Origin: an uncultured Atopobium sp.
GTDB taxonomy: Bacteria; Actinomycetota; Coriobacteriia; Coriobacteriales; Atopobiaceae
DNA: 6,799 bases
Reading direction: 5' to 3'
Assembly (NCBI GenBank): GCA_916720015.1
Contig: CAKAPZ010000052.1
Span: 1 to 6,799, forward strand
In this document: positions 1-6,358 of the stretch, in pieces
How the letters are laid out: each line of letters starts with the position of its first letter
Numbering within the stretch: the first letter of the stretch is position 1
Translations under genes and position numbers: made by a program
Notes under the pieces: generated by a model
Seen by the model: the letters and a program-made list of their open reading frames with translations, nothing else
What the model was told of the DNA's origin: nothing
Databases searched by the model: none

Positions 1-299
1 GTGACGCTTCTCTTGGCGCAGAAGTTGATACAGAGCTTCTCACTGAGCCAGAGAAGTCGTTGCTTGCTGCTTGCGAAGAGGGACAGAAGCAGGTGGCTTC
101 TGCTCTTGCTAGTTCAGACTATGCTGCTGCTGTTTCTGCACTGTCACAACTTCGTGAGCCAATTGACATTTTCTTCGACAAAGTGCTTGTCATGGATGAA
201 AACGATACCGTTCGCCGAAATCGTTTACGTCTTTTGAACAAGTTTGCCCAGGTATTTAGTAATGTCGCCGATATTAGTGTGCTTTCTCGCAAAAAGTAG
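1..299 (+). CDS. glyS: glycyl-tRNA synthetase beta subunit, C-terminal end (5' part outside window)
   Basis: Only the last 98 residues are visible, read from base 3 to the TAG at 297-299. GlyS is the beta chain of the alpha2beta2 glycyl-tRNA synthetase, which charges tRNA-Gly in the cytoplasm; the C-terminal part of the beta chain carries an anticodon-binding (DALR-like) helical domain. The visible piece has the family's closing pattern: LREPIDIFFDKVLVMDEND followed by VRRNRLRLLNKFAQVF and a short tail ending SVLSRKK. The upstream part, and presumably glyQ, lie outside the window. No terminator-like hairpin is seen between this stop and the next gene 61 bases downstream, so read-through into that gene is possible. 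Identification rests on the motif alone but is strong for this family. Confidence 0.9.
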   Translation, partial: DASLGAEVDTELLTEPEKSLLAACEEGQKQVASALASSDYAAAVSALSQLREPIDIFFDKVLVMDENDTVRRNRLRLLNKFAQVFSNVADISVLSRKK

Positions 300-311
300 G
301 GTACGCTTAGA

Positions 312-341
312 TTGATAAATGTTTGTATCTTTCTGAATACT
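312..341 (+). promoter_or_regulatory. weak candidate promoter for the DUF299-type gene
   Basis: TTGATA at 312-317 could be a -35 box and AATACT at 336-341 a -10 box with an 18-base spacer. The -10 matches only four of six consensus bases, so the gene may instead be read through from glyS. Confidence 0.25.
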
Positions 342-360
342 TGACTGAAAGGGTTACAGC

Positions 361-756
361 ATGAGCACACTTGATATTGATAACAACTCTCTTGGTGATG
401 GTCTGCCTATCGTCTATGTTTTGTCAGACTCTCGCGGAGAGACTGGTGCTGCAGTAGTTAAGGCCGCTGCTGCTCAGTTTGGCGATGATTCCGTAGAGAT
501 CGTAAGGGTTCCAAATATTCATAGCGTTGAAGACGTTCGCGCGTATTTCAATGAGCATGAAGATGAGGATCGCCCTCGTGCAGTCTTCCACACCTTTGCA
601 GATGGCTCTCTCAGAAGAGAGATTCGTCGTGAGCTTGATCAGCGCCTCATCCCATCTATTGACCTTCTGGGACCAGCAGTAAACGTTATTTCTACGCTTA
701 CAGGTGAAGAGCCAAGCCACGCAATTGGCGCATTCTTTGAGGGAGTTACGCGCTAA
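361..756 (+). CDS. PPDK regulatory protein family (DUF299), N-terminal half only
   Basis: This 131-residue protein matches the N-terminal half of the PPDK/PEP-synthase regulatory protein family, bifunctional enzymes that use ADP to phosphorylate, and phosphate to dephosphorylate, an active-site threonine of PPDK. Visible family features are IVYVLSDSRGET (residues 17-28; the usual form is SDSTGET or SDSVGET), a VRAYF region, FADGSLRREI, and SIDLLGPAVNVIS (residues 99-111). Full-length members such as Bacillus YqfL are about 270 residues and carry the P-loop motif GVSRTSKTP in the second half. That half is absent here: the frame stops at 754-756 and nothing like it is found in any frame of the 281 bases downstream. 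AAAGGG at 348-353 is the ribosome site. The gene lies directly upstream of ppdK, which supports the family call. It may be a non-catalytic relic, a stand-alone regulatory domain, or one part of a split protein; the activity is unknown. Confidence 0.8.
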   Translation: MSTLDIDNNSLGDGLPIVYVLSDSRGETGAAVVKAAAAQFGDDSVEIVRVPNIHSVEDVRAYFNEHEDEDRPRAVFHTFADGSLRREIRRELDQRLIPSIDLLGPAVNVISTLTGEEPSHAIGAFFEGVTR

Positions 757-790
757 GAGAGTGCTGACGCCTCAAAATATCAAAAAGTTA

Positions 791-823
791 AATGAGCATC
801 CATTTTGGGTGCTCATTTTCTTT
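791..823 (+). terminator. rho-independent terminator after the DUF299-type gene
   Basis: An 11-bp stem (791-801 with 807-817, including one G-T wobble) closes a 5-base ATTTT loop and is followed by TTTTCTTT. It starts 34 bases after the stop codon, so the short gene has its own 3' end and ppdK needs its own promoter. Confidence 0.85.
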
Positions 824-873
824 ATGGAGAATTTCACAATTTGCAACCATAAGTTTACAAATTATTCTGTGAA

Positions 874-889
874 CGGTCGATATTGACCG
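874..889 (+). promoter_or_regulatory. inverted repeat CGGTC-N6-GACCG, candidate operator upstream of ppdK
   Basis: The 5-bp arms are perfect around the spacer GATATT. The right arm overlaps the candidate -35 box of the ppdK promoter (TTGACC, 883-888), the position expected of a repressor or activator site. A second, wider pairing is possible between AACGGT (872-877) and ACCGTT (893-898). The arms are short, so chance cannot be excluded, and the regulator is unknown. Confidence 0.35.
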
Positions 890-911
890 CTCACCGTTAT
901 TTTGTTCAGAT
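883..911 (+). promoter_or_regulatory. candidate ppdK promoter (extended -10)
   Basis: TTGACC (883-888, five of six consensus bases) is followed after 17 bases by TCAGAT (906-911), with a TG at 903-904 in the extended -10 position. The -10 box itself is poor. The implied start near 918 would give a leader of about 120 bases. TACTAT at 933-938 is an alternative -10 but has no convincing -35. Confidence 0.4.
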
Positions 912-918
912 GAATGGC

Positions 919-959
919 GTAGGTTGGTAACATACTATGAATGTGAGGACAGAACCTAC
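919..959 (+). promoter_or_regulatory. stem at the 5' end of the ppdK leader
   Basis: GTAGGTT (919-925) and AACCTAC (953-959) form a perfect 7-bp inverted repeat around a 27-base loop. If transcription starts near 918 as proposed, this stem would sit at the very 5' end of the ppdK mRNA, where it could affect stability or early elongation. The function is inferred only. Confidence 0.3.
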
Positions 960-1037
960 TTTGTTTGGTTTGATGTCTTTGCGTTCAATTGTGTTGGTGC
1001 ACGCTTTGCGTGTGACAGTTTGAGAGTTTGGAGTGTT

Positions 1038-3800
1038 ATGTCCGAGAAGCACGTTTACAGCTTCGGAAAGGACCACGCCGGTAACGATGTTACTGAGGTC
1101 GCTGGCGCATCCGTAGAAGAGGCAAAGTGGATTGTTGGTGGCAAGGGTGCAAACCTTGCAGAGATGTCTAAGATTGGTCTGCCTGTACCTCCAGGATTCT
1201 CAATTACTTGCCAAACTTGCGTTGCTTATTCCAACAACGGCAACGTCTGGCCTGAGGGTGTCACTGATGAGATTGACGCTGCAATGGCAACTCTTGAGGA
1301 GCGCATGGGCAAGAAGCTCGGCGATGCAGAAGATCCACTGCTTGTCTCCGTCCGTTCCGGTGCTCCATTCTCCATGCCTGGCATGATGGACACTGTTCTT
1401 AACCTTGGTCTTAACGATGAGTCCGTTCAGGGTCTCATTAAGCAGACTGGCAACGAGCGCTTTGCTTGGGACTCTTACCGTCGTTTTGTTCAGATGTTCT
1501 CTGGCGTTGTTATGGGCGTCTCTGGACAGCTCTTTGAGGACGCAATTGCTGCTAAGAAGGCCGAGAAGGGCGTTAAGCTTGATACAGAGCTGGACGCAAA
1601 TGACCTTCGTGACCTTGTAACTTGGTTCAAGGGCATCTTTGCTGCAAACGTTGACGTTAAGGAGCACCCAGAGGTCTCCAAGAACGGCTACGCTGTCTTC
1701 CCATCAGACCCTTACCTCCAGCTCCGCCTTGCTGAGCAGGCAGTCTTTGGTTCTTGGATGAATGACCGCGCAATCCTTTATCGTAAGCAGAACAAGATTC
1801 CTGATGAGCTTGGTACTGCAGTTAACGTTCAGGTCATGGTCTTTGGTAACAAGGGTGAGACCTCTGCAACTGGTGTTGCATTTACTCGTAACCCTGCAGA
1901 CGGCACCAACGAGCGCTACGGCGACTTCCTGATTAACGCTCAGGGCGAGGACGTTGTTGCTGGTATTCGTAACACTGAGCCTATTGCAGACCTTGTTAAG
2001 GTTCCTGCACTCAAGGAGGCAGGCGAGGAGCTCTTCCACGTCTTTGAGATTCTTGAGGATCACTACGCAGACATGATGGACATCGAGTTCACCATTGAGA
2101 ATGGTAAGCTTTGGATGCTTCAGACTCGTGTTGGTAAGCGTACTGCTCTCTCTGCACTTAAGGTTGCAATTCAGATGTACGAAGAGGGCCGTATTACTAA
2201 GGAGCAGGCTGTTTCTCGTGTTGCTCCTGAGCAGCTCGATCAGCTTCTGCACCCACAGTTTGATCCTAACGCTGAGTATGAGACCATTGCTAAGGGTCTT
2301 AACGCTTCTCCTGGTGCAGCTGTTGGTGCTGCAGTCTTCTCTTCTGCAGACGCTGAGGCTTTTGCAGAGGCAGGCAAGCCTTGTATTCTTGTCCGCTGGG
2401 AGACCACTCCAGATGACCTCCACGGCATGGTTGCTGCAGAGGGCATCCTGACTTCCCACGGTGGCAAGACCAGCCACGCTGCTGTTATTGCTCGTGGTAT
2501 GGGTGCTCCTTGCGTCTGCGGTGTTGATACACTCCGCATTGATGCTGCTAACAAGCGCTTCACCGTTGCTGATTCCGGCCTTGTTGTTAACGAGGGCGAT
2601 GTTATCTCCATCGACGGCACCACTGGTGACGTCATCCTTGGTGCTGTTGAGCTTGTTCAGCCAGAGCTTTCTGGTGACCTCCAGACCATCCTTGCATGGG
2701 CAGACGAGGTCCGTCTTGACGAGTCCCGTGGTCGCGTCATTGGCGTACGTGCAAACGCTGATAACCCAGCAGATGCTCAGACTTCCGTTGATAACGGCGC
2801 TGAGGCAATCGGTCTTGACCGTACTGAGCACATGTTCCTTGGTGAGCGTAAGCACCTCATTCAGGACTTCATCCTTGCAGACTCTGAGGACGTTAAGCAG
2901 CTTGCTATTGAGCAGCTTGGCCGTGCTCAGAAGGGTGACTTCCTTGGTATGTTCAAGGTAATGGACGGCAAAGACGTTGTTGTCCGTCTTCTTGACCCAC
3001 CACTGCACGAGTTTCTTGATTCTCCACGTGAGCTTGACGTTGAGATTGCTCATGATGAGGAGCAGGGTAAGGACGCCGCTGCAAAGCGTGCTCTTCTCGC
3101 TAAGTTTGATGCCTTCCAGGAGGCAAACCCAATGCTCGGCCTCCGTGGCTGCCGCCTTGGTCTTGTCTATCCAGAGCTCAATGTTATGCAGGTTCGCGCT
3201 ATTGCAAGCGCAGCTGCAGAGCTCAAGCGCGTTGGTCTTGACCCTCGCCCAGAGATCATGGTTCCTCTGGTTGGCTTCGAAGAGGAGCTCATCCAGGTCC
3301 GTGAAGAGGTTGAGCAGACCATCAAGCAGGTTGCTGACGAGTACGGTGTTGAGCTCAACATCCCAGTTGGTACCATGATCGAGCTCCCACGTGCAGCTAT
3401 CATGTCTGAGGAGATTGCTAAGCACGCAGACTTCTTCTCCTTCGGTACTAACGACCTCACCCAGACTTGCCTTGGCTTCTCTCGTGACGACGTTGAGTCC
3501 GCATTCATGCCTCTCTATCTTGAGCGCAAGATTGTTAAGACCAACCCATTTGCAACCCTTGATAAGGGTGTCGCAGAGCTTGTCCGTATGGGCGTTGAGG
3601 GTGGTCGTAAGGGTAATCCTAACCTCACCATTGGTGTCTGCGGTGAGACTGGTGGCGATCCAGAGTCTATCCACATGTACTACAACCTTGGCCTTGACTA
3701 TGTCTCCTGCTCACCATACCGTGTACCAATTGCACGTCTTGCTGCAGCACAGGCTAAGATTCAGGCTAACGGTGGTCCACAGAAGATTGCTACTAAGTAG
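1038..3800 (+). CDS. ppdK: pyruvate, phosphate dikinase (PPDK)
   Basis: This 920-residue enzyme interconverts ATP, phosphate and pyruvate with AMP, pyrophosphate and PEP in the cytoplasm; in anaerobes it often works at the PEP/pyruvate node in a pyrophosphate-linked glycolysis. The order is an N-terminal ATP-grasp domain (GGKGANLAEM with K36; SVRSG with R106; GVAFTRNP; DIEFTIENGKLWMLQTR), a central phosphohistidine domain (GGKTSHAAVIARGMG, H480 catalytic, T478 the usual regulatory threonine), and a C-terminal PEP/pyruvate TIM barrel (RTEH R595, LLDPPLHEF with R650 just before it, MIELP E782, GTNDLTQ N805/D806, C868 in GVCGETGG). These correspond to H455, T453, R561, R617, E745, N768, D769 and C831 of the Clostridium symbiosum enzyme. 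ATG 1038 is chosen because family similarity begins there (VYSFG) and GGAG lies at 1030-1033; the frame is open back to 924, but that stretch is not PPDK-like. Codons avoid TTA, AGA and AAA, as in rplS, suggesting high expression. Confidence 0.97.
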   Translation: MSEKHVYSFGKDHAGNDVTEVAGASVEEAKWIVGGKGANLAEMSKIGLPVPPGFSITCQTCVAYSNNGNVWPEGVTDEIDAAMATLEERMGKKLGDAEDPLLVSVRSGAPFSMPGMMDTVLNLGLNDESVQGLIKQTGNERFAWDSYRRFVQMFSGVVMGVSGQLFEDAIAAKKAEKGVKLDTELDANDLRDLVTWFKGIFAANVDVKEHPEVSKNGYAVFPSDPYLQLRLAEQAVFGSWMNDRAILYRKQNKIPDELGTAVNVQVMVFGNKGETSATGVAFTRNPADGTNERYGDFLINAQGEDVVAGIRNTEPIADLVKVPALKEAGEELFHVFEILEDHYADMMDIEFTIENGKLWMLQTRVGKRTALSALKVAIQMYEEGRITKEQAVSRVAPEQLDQLLHPQFDPNAEYETIAKGLNASPGAAVGAAVFSSADAEAFAEAGKPCILVRWETTPDDLHGMVAAEGILTSHGGKTSHAAVIARGMGAPCVCGVDTLRIDAANKRFTVADSGLVVNEGDVISIDGTTGDVILGAVELVQPELSGDLQTILAWADEVRLDESRGRVIGVRANADNPADAQTSVDNGAEAIGLDRTEHMFLGERKHLIQDFILADSEDVKQLAIEQLGRAQKGDFLGMFKVMDGKDVVVRLLDPPLHEFLDSPRELDVEIAHDEEQGKDAAAKRALLAKFDAFQEANPMLGLRGCRLGLVYPELNVMQVRAIASAAAELKRVGLDPRPEIMVPLVGFEEELIQVREEVEQTIKQVADEYGVELNIPVGTMIELPRAAIMSEEIAKHADFFSFGTNDLTQTCLGFSRDDVESAFMPLYLERKIVKTNPFATLDKGVAELVRMGVEGGRKGNPNLTIGVCGETGGDPESIHMYYNLGLDYVSCSPYRVPIARLAAAQAKIQANGGPQKIATK

Positions 3801-3830
3801 GTTTTCTTCTAGACACACTGCAACAAACTC

Positions 3831-3859
3831 AAGAGGGTGGCTTCGGTCGCCCTCTTTTG
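3831..3859 (+). terminator. rho-independent terminator of ppdK with UUCG tetraloop
   Basis: A 10-bp stem (3832-3841 with 3846-3855, two wobbles) closes a C(TTCG)G tetraloop and is followed by a TTTT run (3855-3858). It begins 31 bases after the ppdK stop. The T run overlaps the -35 box proposed for the next gene. Confidence 0.9.
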
Positions 3860-3884
3860 CTAGATAGTAATATCCTGCTATTAT
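3857..3884 (+). promoter_or_regulatory. promoter of the dGTPase gene (extended -10)
   Basis: TGCTATTAT at 3876-3884 is a good extended -10 element (TATTAT with TG one base upstream). TTGCTA at 3857-3862 serves as a -35 with a 16-base spacer and overlaps the end of the ppdK terminator. Transcription would start near 3891, giving a leader of about 24 bases. Confidence 0.6.
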
Positions 3885-3914
3885 GAGGTAAAGATGCAGG
3901 TGCAAGGAGGTTCT

Positions 3915-4973
3915 ATGTTATCCATTAGACGAGAAGATCTTGAAGCTCGCGAGCATCAAATCTTATCTCCTGAAGCGGCTTTTTCTGATCAAAGTAAAGG
4001 TCGTGCGGTTGCAGAGGAACCTGACCAGTACCGTACTTGTTATCAGTGTGATAGAGATCGTATTCTGCACAGTAAAAGCTTCAGAAGACTTGCTCACAAG
4101 ACACAGGTTTTTCTCGCCCCAGAAGGGGACCACTATAGGACTCGTCTTATTCATACGCTTGAGGTTTCGCAGATTGCACGCTCAATTGCGCGTCCTCTTG
4201 GCTTAAACGAAGACCTAACTGAAGCAATTGCACTTGGACATGATTTAGGTCATACGCCGTTTGGCCATATTGGCGAGAAGGCGCTTTCGCACGCCATTAG
4301 CCTGTATAGGGGAATGGACCCCGACGCTCCAGGAAATGAGTATATTTTTGCCCATAATCAGCAGAGTGCTCGCATTGTTGAGTATCTGGAGAAAGACGGA
4401 CAAGGCCTTAATCTTTCTTATGAAGTTATAGATGGAATTAGGTGTCATTCAGGTAATCTACGTGCAGAAACAGCAGAAGGAAGAATTGTTGCTATTTCGG
4501 ACCGTATTGCGTATGTAACGCACGATATTGATGACGCAAAACGAGCAGGACTTCTTTCGGAGGAGTATCTCCCAACTGAAGCTCGAGAGGTTCTTGGAAA
4601 TTGCTCACCTGAGCGCATTGAAAACATGGTTCACGATATTGTCTCTGAGAGCTCTCGCGTAGGCGATATTAAAATGACCGACTCCATGTGGGGCGCCATG
4701 ATGACCATGAGAGCATTCTTGTTTGCTAATTTGTATGCATCAGGGGATGCAAAATATGAAGAGCCTAAGGCGTATGACCTTATCATTGAGCTGTTCGATT
4801 ATTTTGTAAATCATTTAGATGAGGTTCCTGCAGAATATAAGTGTCATGATTTTGATCATCCAGAGATTCAAGTGGCAGATTATGTTTCTGGTATGACCGA
4901 CAGATACGCTACAAGAGTGTTTGAAGATCTTCGTCTGCCTCGTTCCTGGGGTAAAAGAAGATATGTAAAGTAA
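3915..4973 (+). CDS. dgt: dGTPase-family HD-domain dNTP triphosphohydrolase
   Basis: This 352-residue protein belongs to the deoxyguanosinetriphosphate triphosphohydrolase-like (HD superfamily) group, which splits dNTPs into deoxynucleoside and triphosphate and so trims dNTP pools. The metal-binding HD set is complete: H80 (HTLEV), H109-D110 (GHDLGHTPFGH, with H113 in the same motif) and D196 (ISDRIAY). Other family marks are RDRILHSKSFRRLAHKTQVF near the N terminus and the closing MTDRYATRVFEDL...PRSW block. The length fits the short, non-E. coli-type members. ATG 3915 is preceded by AAGGAGG (3904-3910) with a tight 4-base spacer; an upstream in-frame ATG at 3894 would lie before this site. 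Codons AGA, TTA, ATA and AAA are common here, unlike ppdK, suggesting modest expression. Substrate preference cannot be told from sequence. No terminator follows, so transcription may continue into rplS. Confidence 0.92.
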   Translation: MLSIRREDLEAREHQILSPEAAFSDQSKGRAVAEEPDQYRTCYQCDRDRILHSKSFRRLAHKTQVFLAPEGDHYRTRLIHTLEVSQIARSIARPLGLNEDLTEAIALGHDLGHTPFGHIGEKALSHAISLYRGMDPDAPGNEYIFAHNQQSARIVEYLEKDGQGLNLSYEVIDGIRCHSGNLRAETAEGRIVAISDRIAYVTHDIDDAKRAGLLSEEYLPTEAREVLGNCSPERIENMVHDIVSESSRVGDIKMTDSMWGAMMTMRAFLFANLYASGDAKYEEPKAYDLIIELFDYFVNHLDEVPAEYKCHDFDHPEIQVADYVSGMTDRYATRVFEDLRLPRSWGKRRYVK

Positions 4974-4992
4974 GTTTTATCCAAACTAACCC

Positions 4993-5021
4993 TTGTACAG
5001 TGGAAAATATTCACGTATACT
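4993..5021 (+). promoter_or_regulatory. rplS promoter
   Basis: TTGTAC (4993-4998) and TATACT (5016-5021, five of six consensus bases) are 17 bases apart. Transcription would start near 5028 and give a leader of about 59 bases before the rplS start codon. Confidence 0.65.
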
Positions 5022-5042
5022 TTCCGTCTGTGTGTTAACTAT

Positions 5043-5081
5043 GTGTCGTTCGCAGGGGCGTCGGCACCTCTAGAGATGAGG
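5043..5081 (+). promoter_or_regulatory. structured rplS leader, candidate L19 autoregulatory element
   Basis: GTGTCG (5043-5048) pairs with CGGCAC (5062-5067, one wobble), and nested inside CGC (5051-5053) pairs with GCG (5058-5060) around an AGGG loop. The loop AGGG (5054-5057) could pair with CTCT (5068-5071) just 3' of the hairpin as a pseudoknot. As an alternative, CCTC (5067-5070) could pair with the Shine-Dalgarno GAGG (5078-5081). L19 leader motifs upstream of rplS are known in Firmicutes; whether this one is related cannot be judged by eye. Confidence 0.4.
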
Positions 5082-5086
5082 AAACA

Positions 5087-5428
5087 ATGGACTACATTCG
5101 CGCTATTGAGCGTCAGCAGATCCGCGAGGACATTCCTGAGGTCCGCGTTGGTGACAACGTAAAGGTTCACTATCGTATTGTCGAGGGTGACCGTACTCGT
5201 GAGCAGGTCTTCCAGGGTGACATCATTCGTCTTTCCGGCGAGGGTTCCCGTGAGACTTTTACCGTTCGTAAGATCAGCTTCGGCATTGGTGTTGAGCGTA
5301 CTTTCCCACTTCACTCACCAAAGATTGCTAAGCTTGAGGTTCTTCGCCACGGTGTTGTTCACCGCGCTAAGCTCTACTTCCTGCGCGATCGTGTTGGTAA
5401 GGCAGCTCGTCTTCGCGAGAAGCGCTAA
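5087..5428 (+). CDS. rplS: 50S ribosomal protein L19
   Basis: This 113-residue protein is a component of the large ribosomal subunit, at the interface with the small subunit. The whole length matches the family: [20 protein letters not shown] near the start, [30 protein letters not shown] in the middle, [14 protein letters not shown], and the basic tail [14 protein letters not shown] segment ending [14 protein letters not shown] at 5078-5081 lies 5 bases before the ATG. Codon use is strongly biased, as expected of a ribosomal protein gene. In many bacteria rplS sits next to trmD and rimM; here it stands between dgt and rnhB with its own promoter and terminator, so it appears to be a single-gene unit. 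The rplS-rnhB-yraN order is a common arrangement, often with lepB in between, which is absent here. Confidence 0.98.
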   Translation: MDYIRAIERQQIREDIPEVRVGDNVKVHYRIVEGDRTREQVFQGDIIRLSGEGSRETFTVRKISFGIGVERTFPLHSPKIAKLEVLRHGVVHRAKLYFLRDRVGKAARLREKR

Positions 5429-5447
5429 TCAACTTCATATGCTCTTT

Positions 5448-5472
5448 AAAGCCGCCTCCGGGCGGCTTTTTT
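5448..5472 (+). terminator. rho-independent terminator of rplS
   Basis: A 9-bp perfect stem including GCCGCC/GGCGGC (5448-5456 with 5461-5469) closes a TCCG tetraloop and is followed by a T run through 5472. It starts 20 bases after the rplS stop. Confidence 0.95.
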
Positions 5473-5502
5473 AGTACCATTGTCATGTGGTTTGGAGAAA
5501 AC

Positions 5503-6276
5503 ATGGCTGATTCTGCAAAAGACATAATTGCTCGTTTAAGCGATGCCCCAGAGGCTGAGGTATACGAACTTATAGCTCGTTATAGTGAAGACCCTCGTAA
5601 ACAAGTTATCAAGGCGTTGGAATCAGCTAAAAAGCGTATTGAAAAAGAACATGCCGAGAAGGTCCGTGTAGAAGAAATGTATCGCTTTCAGAAGGAGCTT
5701 TCTGGAGGCGGACTGGTTGTTGGTGTTGATGAGGTTGGCAGAGGCTCTGTAGCTGGTCCTTTAACGGTTTGTGCGGTATGTCTGCCTGATGAGCCTATTA
5801 TTTACGGACTAAACGACTCAAAAAAATTAACTGCAACAAAGCGAGAGATTCTAGCGGCACAGATTCAAGAAATTGCTACAGCAATTGGTATTGCTCATAT
5901 TGCACCTCAAAGGATTGATGAAGTTGGTATGGCACAGTGTCTAAGAGACGCTATGTTACAAGCTGTCAAAAACACAGGTATTGAGCCTGGCTGTGTCTTG
6001 ATTGATGGAAATCCTATGCACATCCATCCTAAAGAGAAGACTCTTGTTAAGGGTGACTCACGTATTGCATCTATTGCTGCAGCCTCAATTGTGGCAAAAG
6101 TAACACGAGATGCTTTAATGGTGGCCTACGATGAGGAGTACCCTGGCTATCACCTGGCAGAATGCAAAGGATATGCTTCCGCTGAACACATTGAAGCTAT
6201 TGGTGAGAGGGGACTTTCTCCTATTCATAGAGCTTCGTTTTGTGGAAACTTTGTTAAGACGCAAAGACTGTTTTAA
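5503..6276 (+). CDS. rnhB: ribonuclease HII
   Basis: This 257-residue enzyme cuts the RNA strand of RNA-DNA hybrids, including single ribonucleotides in DNA, and acts with Mn2+ or Mg2+. The four acidic catalytic residues are present: D76 and E77 in GVDEVGRGSVAGPL, D168 in LIDGNP, and D203 in VAKVTRDALM. LNDSKKL and ASIAAASIVAKVTRD are further family marks. Residues 1 to about 68 form a charged helical extension ahead of the catalytic fold, as in the longer Bacillus-type RnhB (about 255 residues). ATG 5503 is preferred over 5485 because GGAG at 5494-5497 is correctly spaced (5 bases) for it. The gene starts 31 bases after the rplS terminator. I see no clear promoter in between, so expression may rely on read-through or a non-consensus promoter. 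Confidence 0.96.
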   Translation: MADSAKDIIARLSDAPEAEVYELIARYSEDPRKQVIKALESAKKRIEKEHAEKVRVEEMYRFQKELSGGGLVVGVDEVGRGSVAGPLTVCAVCLPDEPIIYGLNDSKKLTATKREILAAQIQEIATAIGIAHIAPQRIDEVGMAQCLRDAMLQAVKNTGIEPGCVLIDGNPMHIHPKEKTLVKGDSRIASIAAASIVAKVTRDALMVAYDEEYPGYHLAECKGYASAEHIEAIGERGLSPIHRASFCGNFVKTQRLF

Positions 6277-6320
6277 TACACCCAATTTGAGTAATCGAAC
6301 TAACATTCAGACATAAATCC

Positions 6321-6358
6321 AAGCCCGTTCATTCCAAGAGGATTGAACGGGCTTTTTC
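6321..6358 (+). terminator. rho-independent terminator of rnhB
   Basis: An 11-bp perfect stem (6321-6331 with 6344-6354) is extended past a T-T mismatch by three more pairs (6333-6335 with 6340-6342), with loop AAGA, and is followed by TTTTT (6353-6357). It lies 45 bases after the rnhB stop and separates rnhB from yraN. Confidence 0.93.

Noticed and set aside
704..886. A 60-codon frame continuing past the DUF299-type gene, considered as a frameshifted C-terminal half
   Set aside because: It carries no P-loop or other DUF299 motif and runs through the terminator at 791-823.
933..938. TACTAT as the ppdK -10 box
   Set aside because: No acceptable -35 lies 16-18 bases upstream and there is no extended TG; the 883-911 candidate is slightly better, though neither is certain.
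924..1037. An in-frame upstream extension of PPDK
   Set aside because: The extra 38 residues do not resemble the PPDK N terminus, which begins at VYSFG right after ATG 1038, and a TTG start at 924 has no better ribosome site.
1704..3674. A 656-codon open frame on the minus strand opposite ppdK
   Set aside because: It lies fully antisense to a certain gene, its translation has no recognisable domain, and long antisense frames are a known by-product of strongly biased codon use.
5041..5073. A 10-codon upstream frame ([10 protein letters not shown]) in the rplS leader
   Set aside because: No Shine-Dalgarno precedes it, and frames this short arise easily by chance; the RNA pairings explain the region better.
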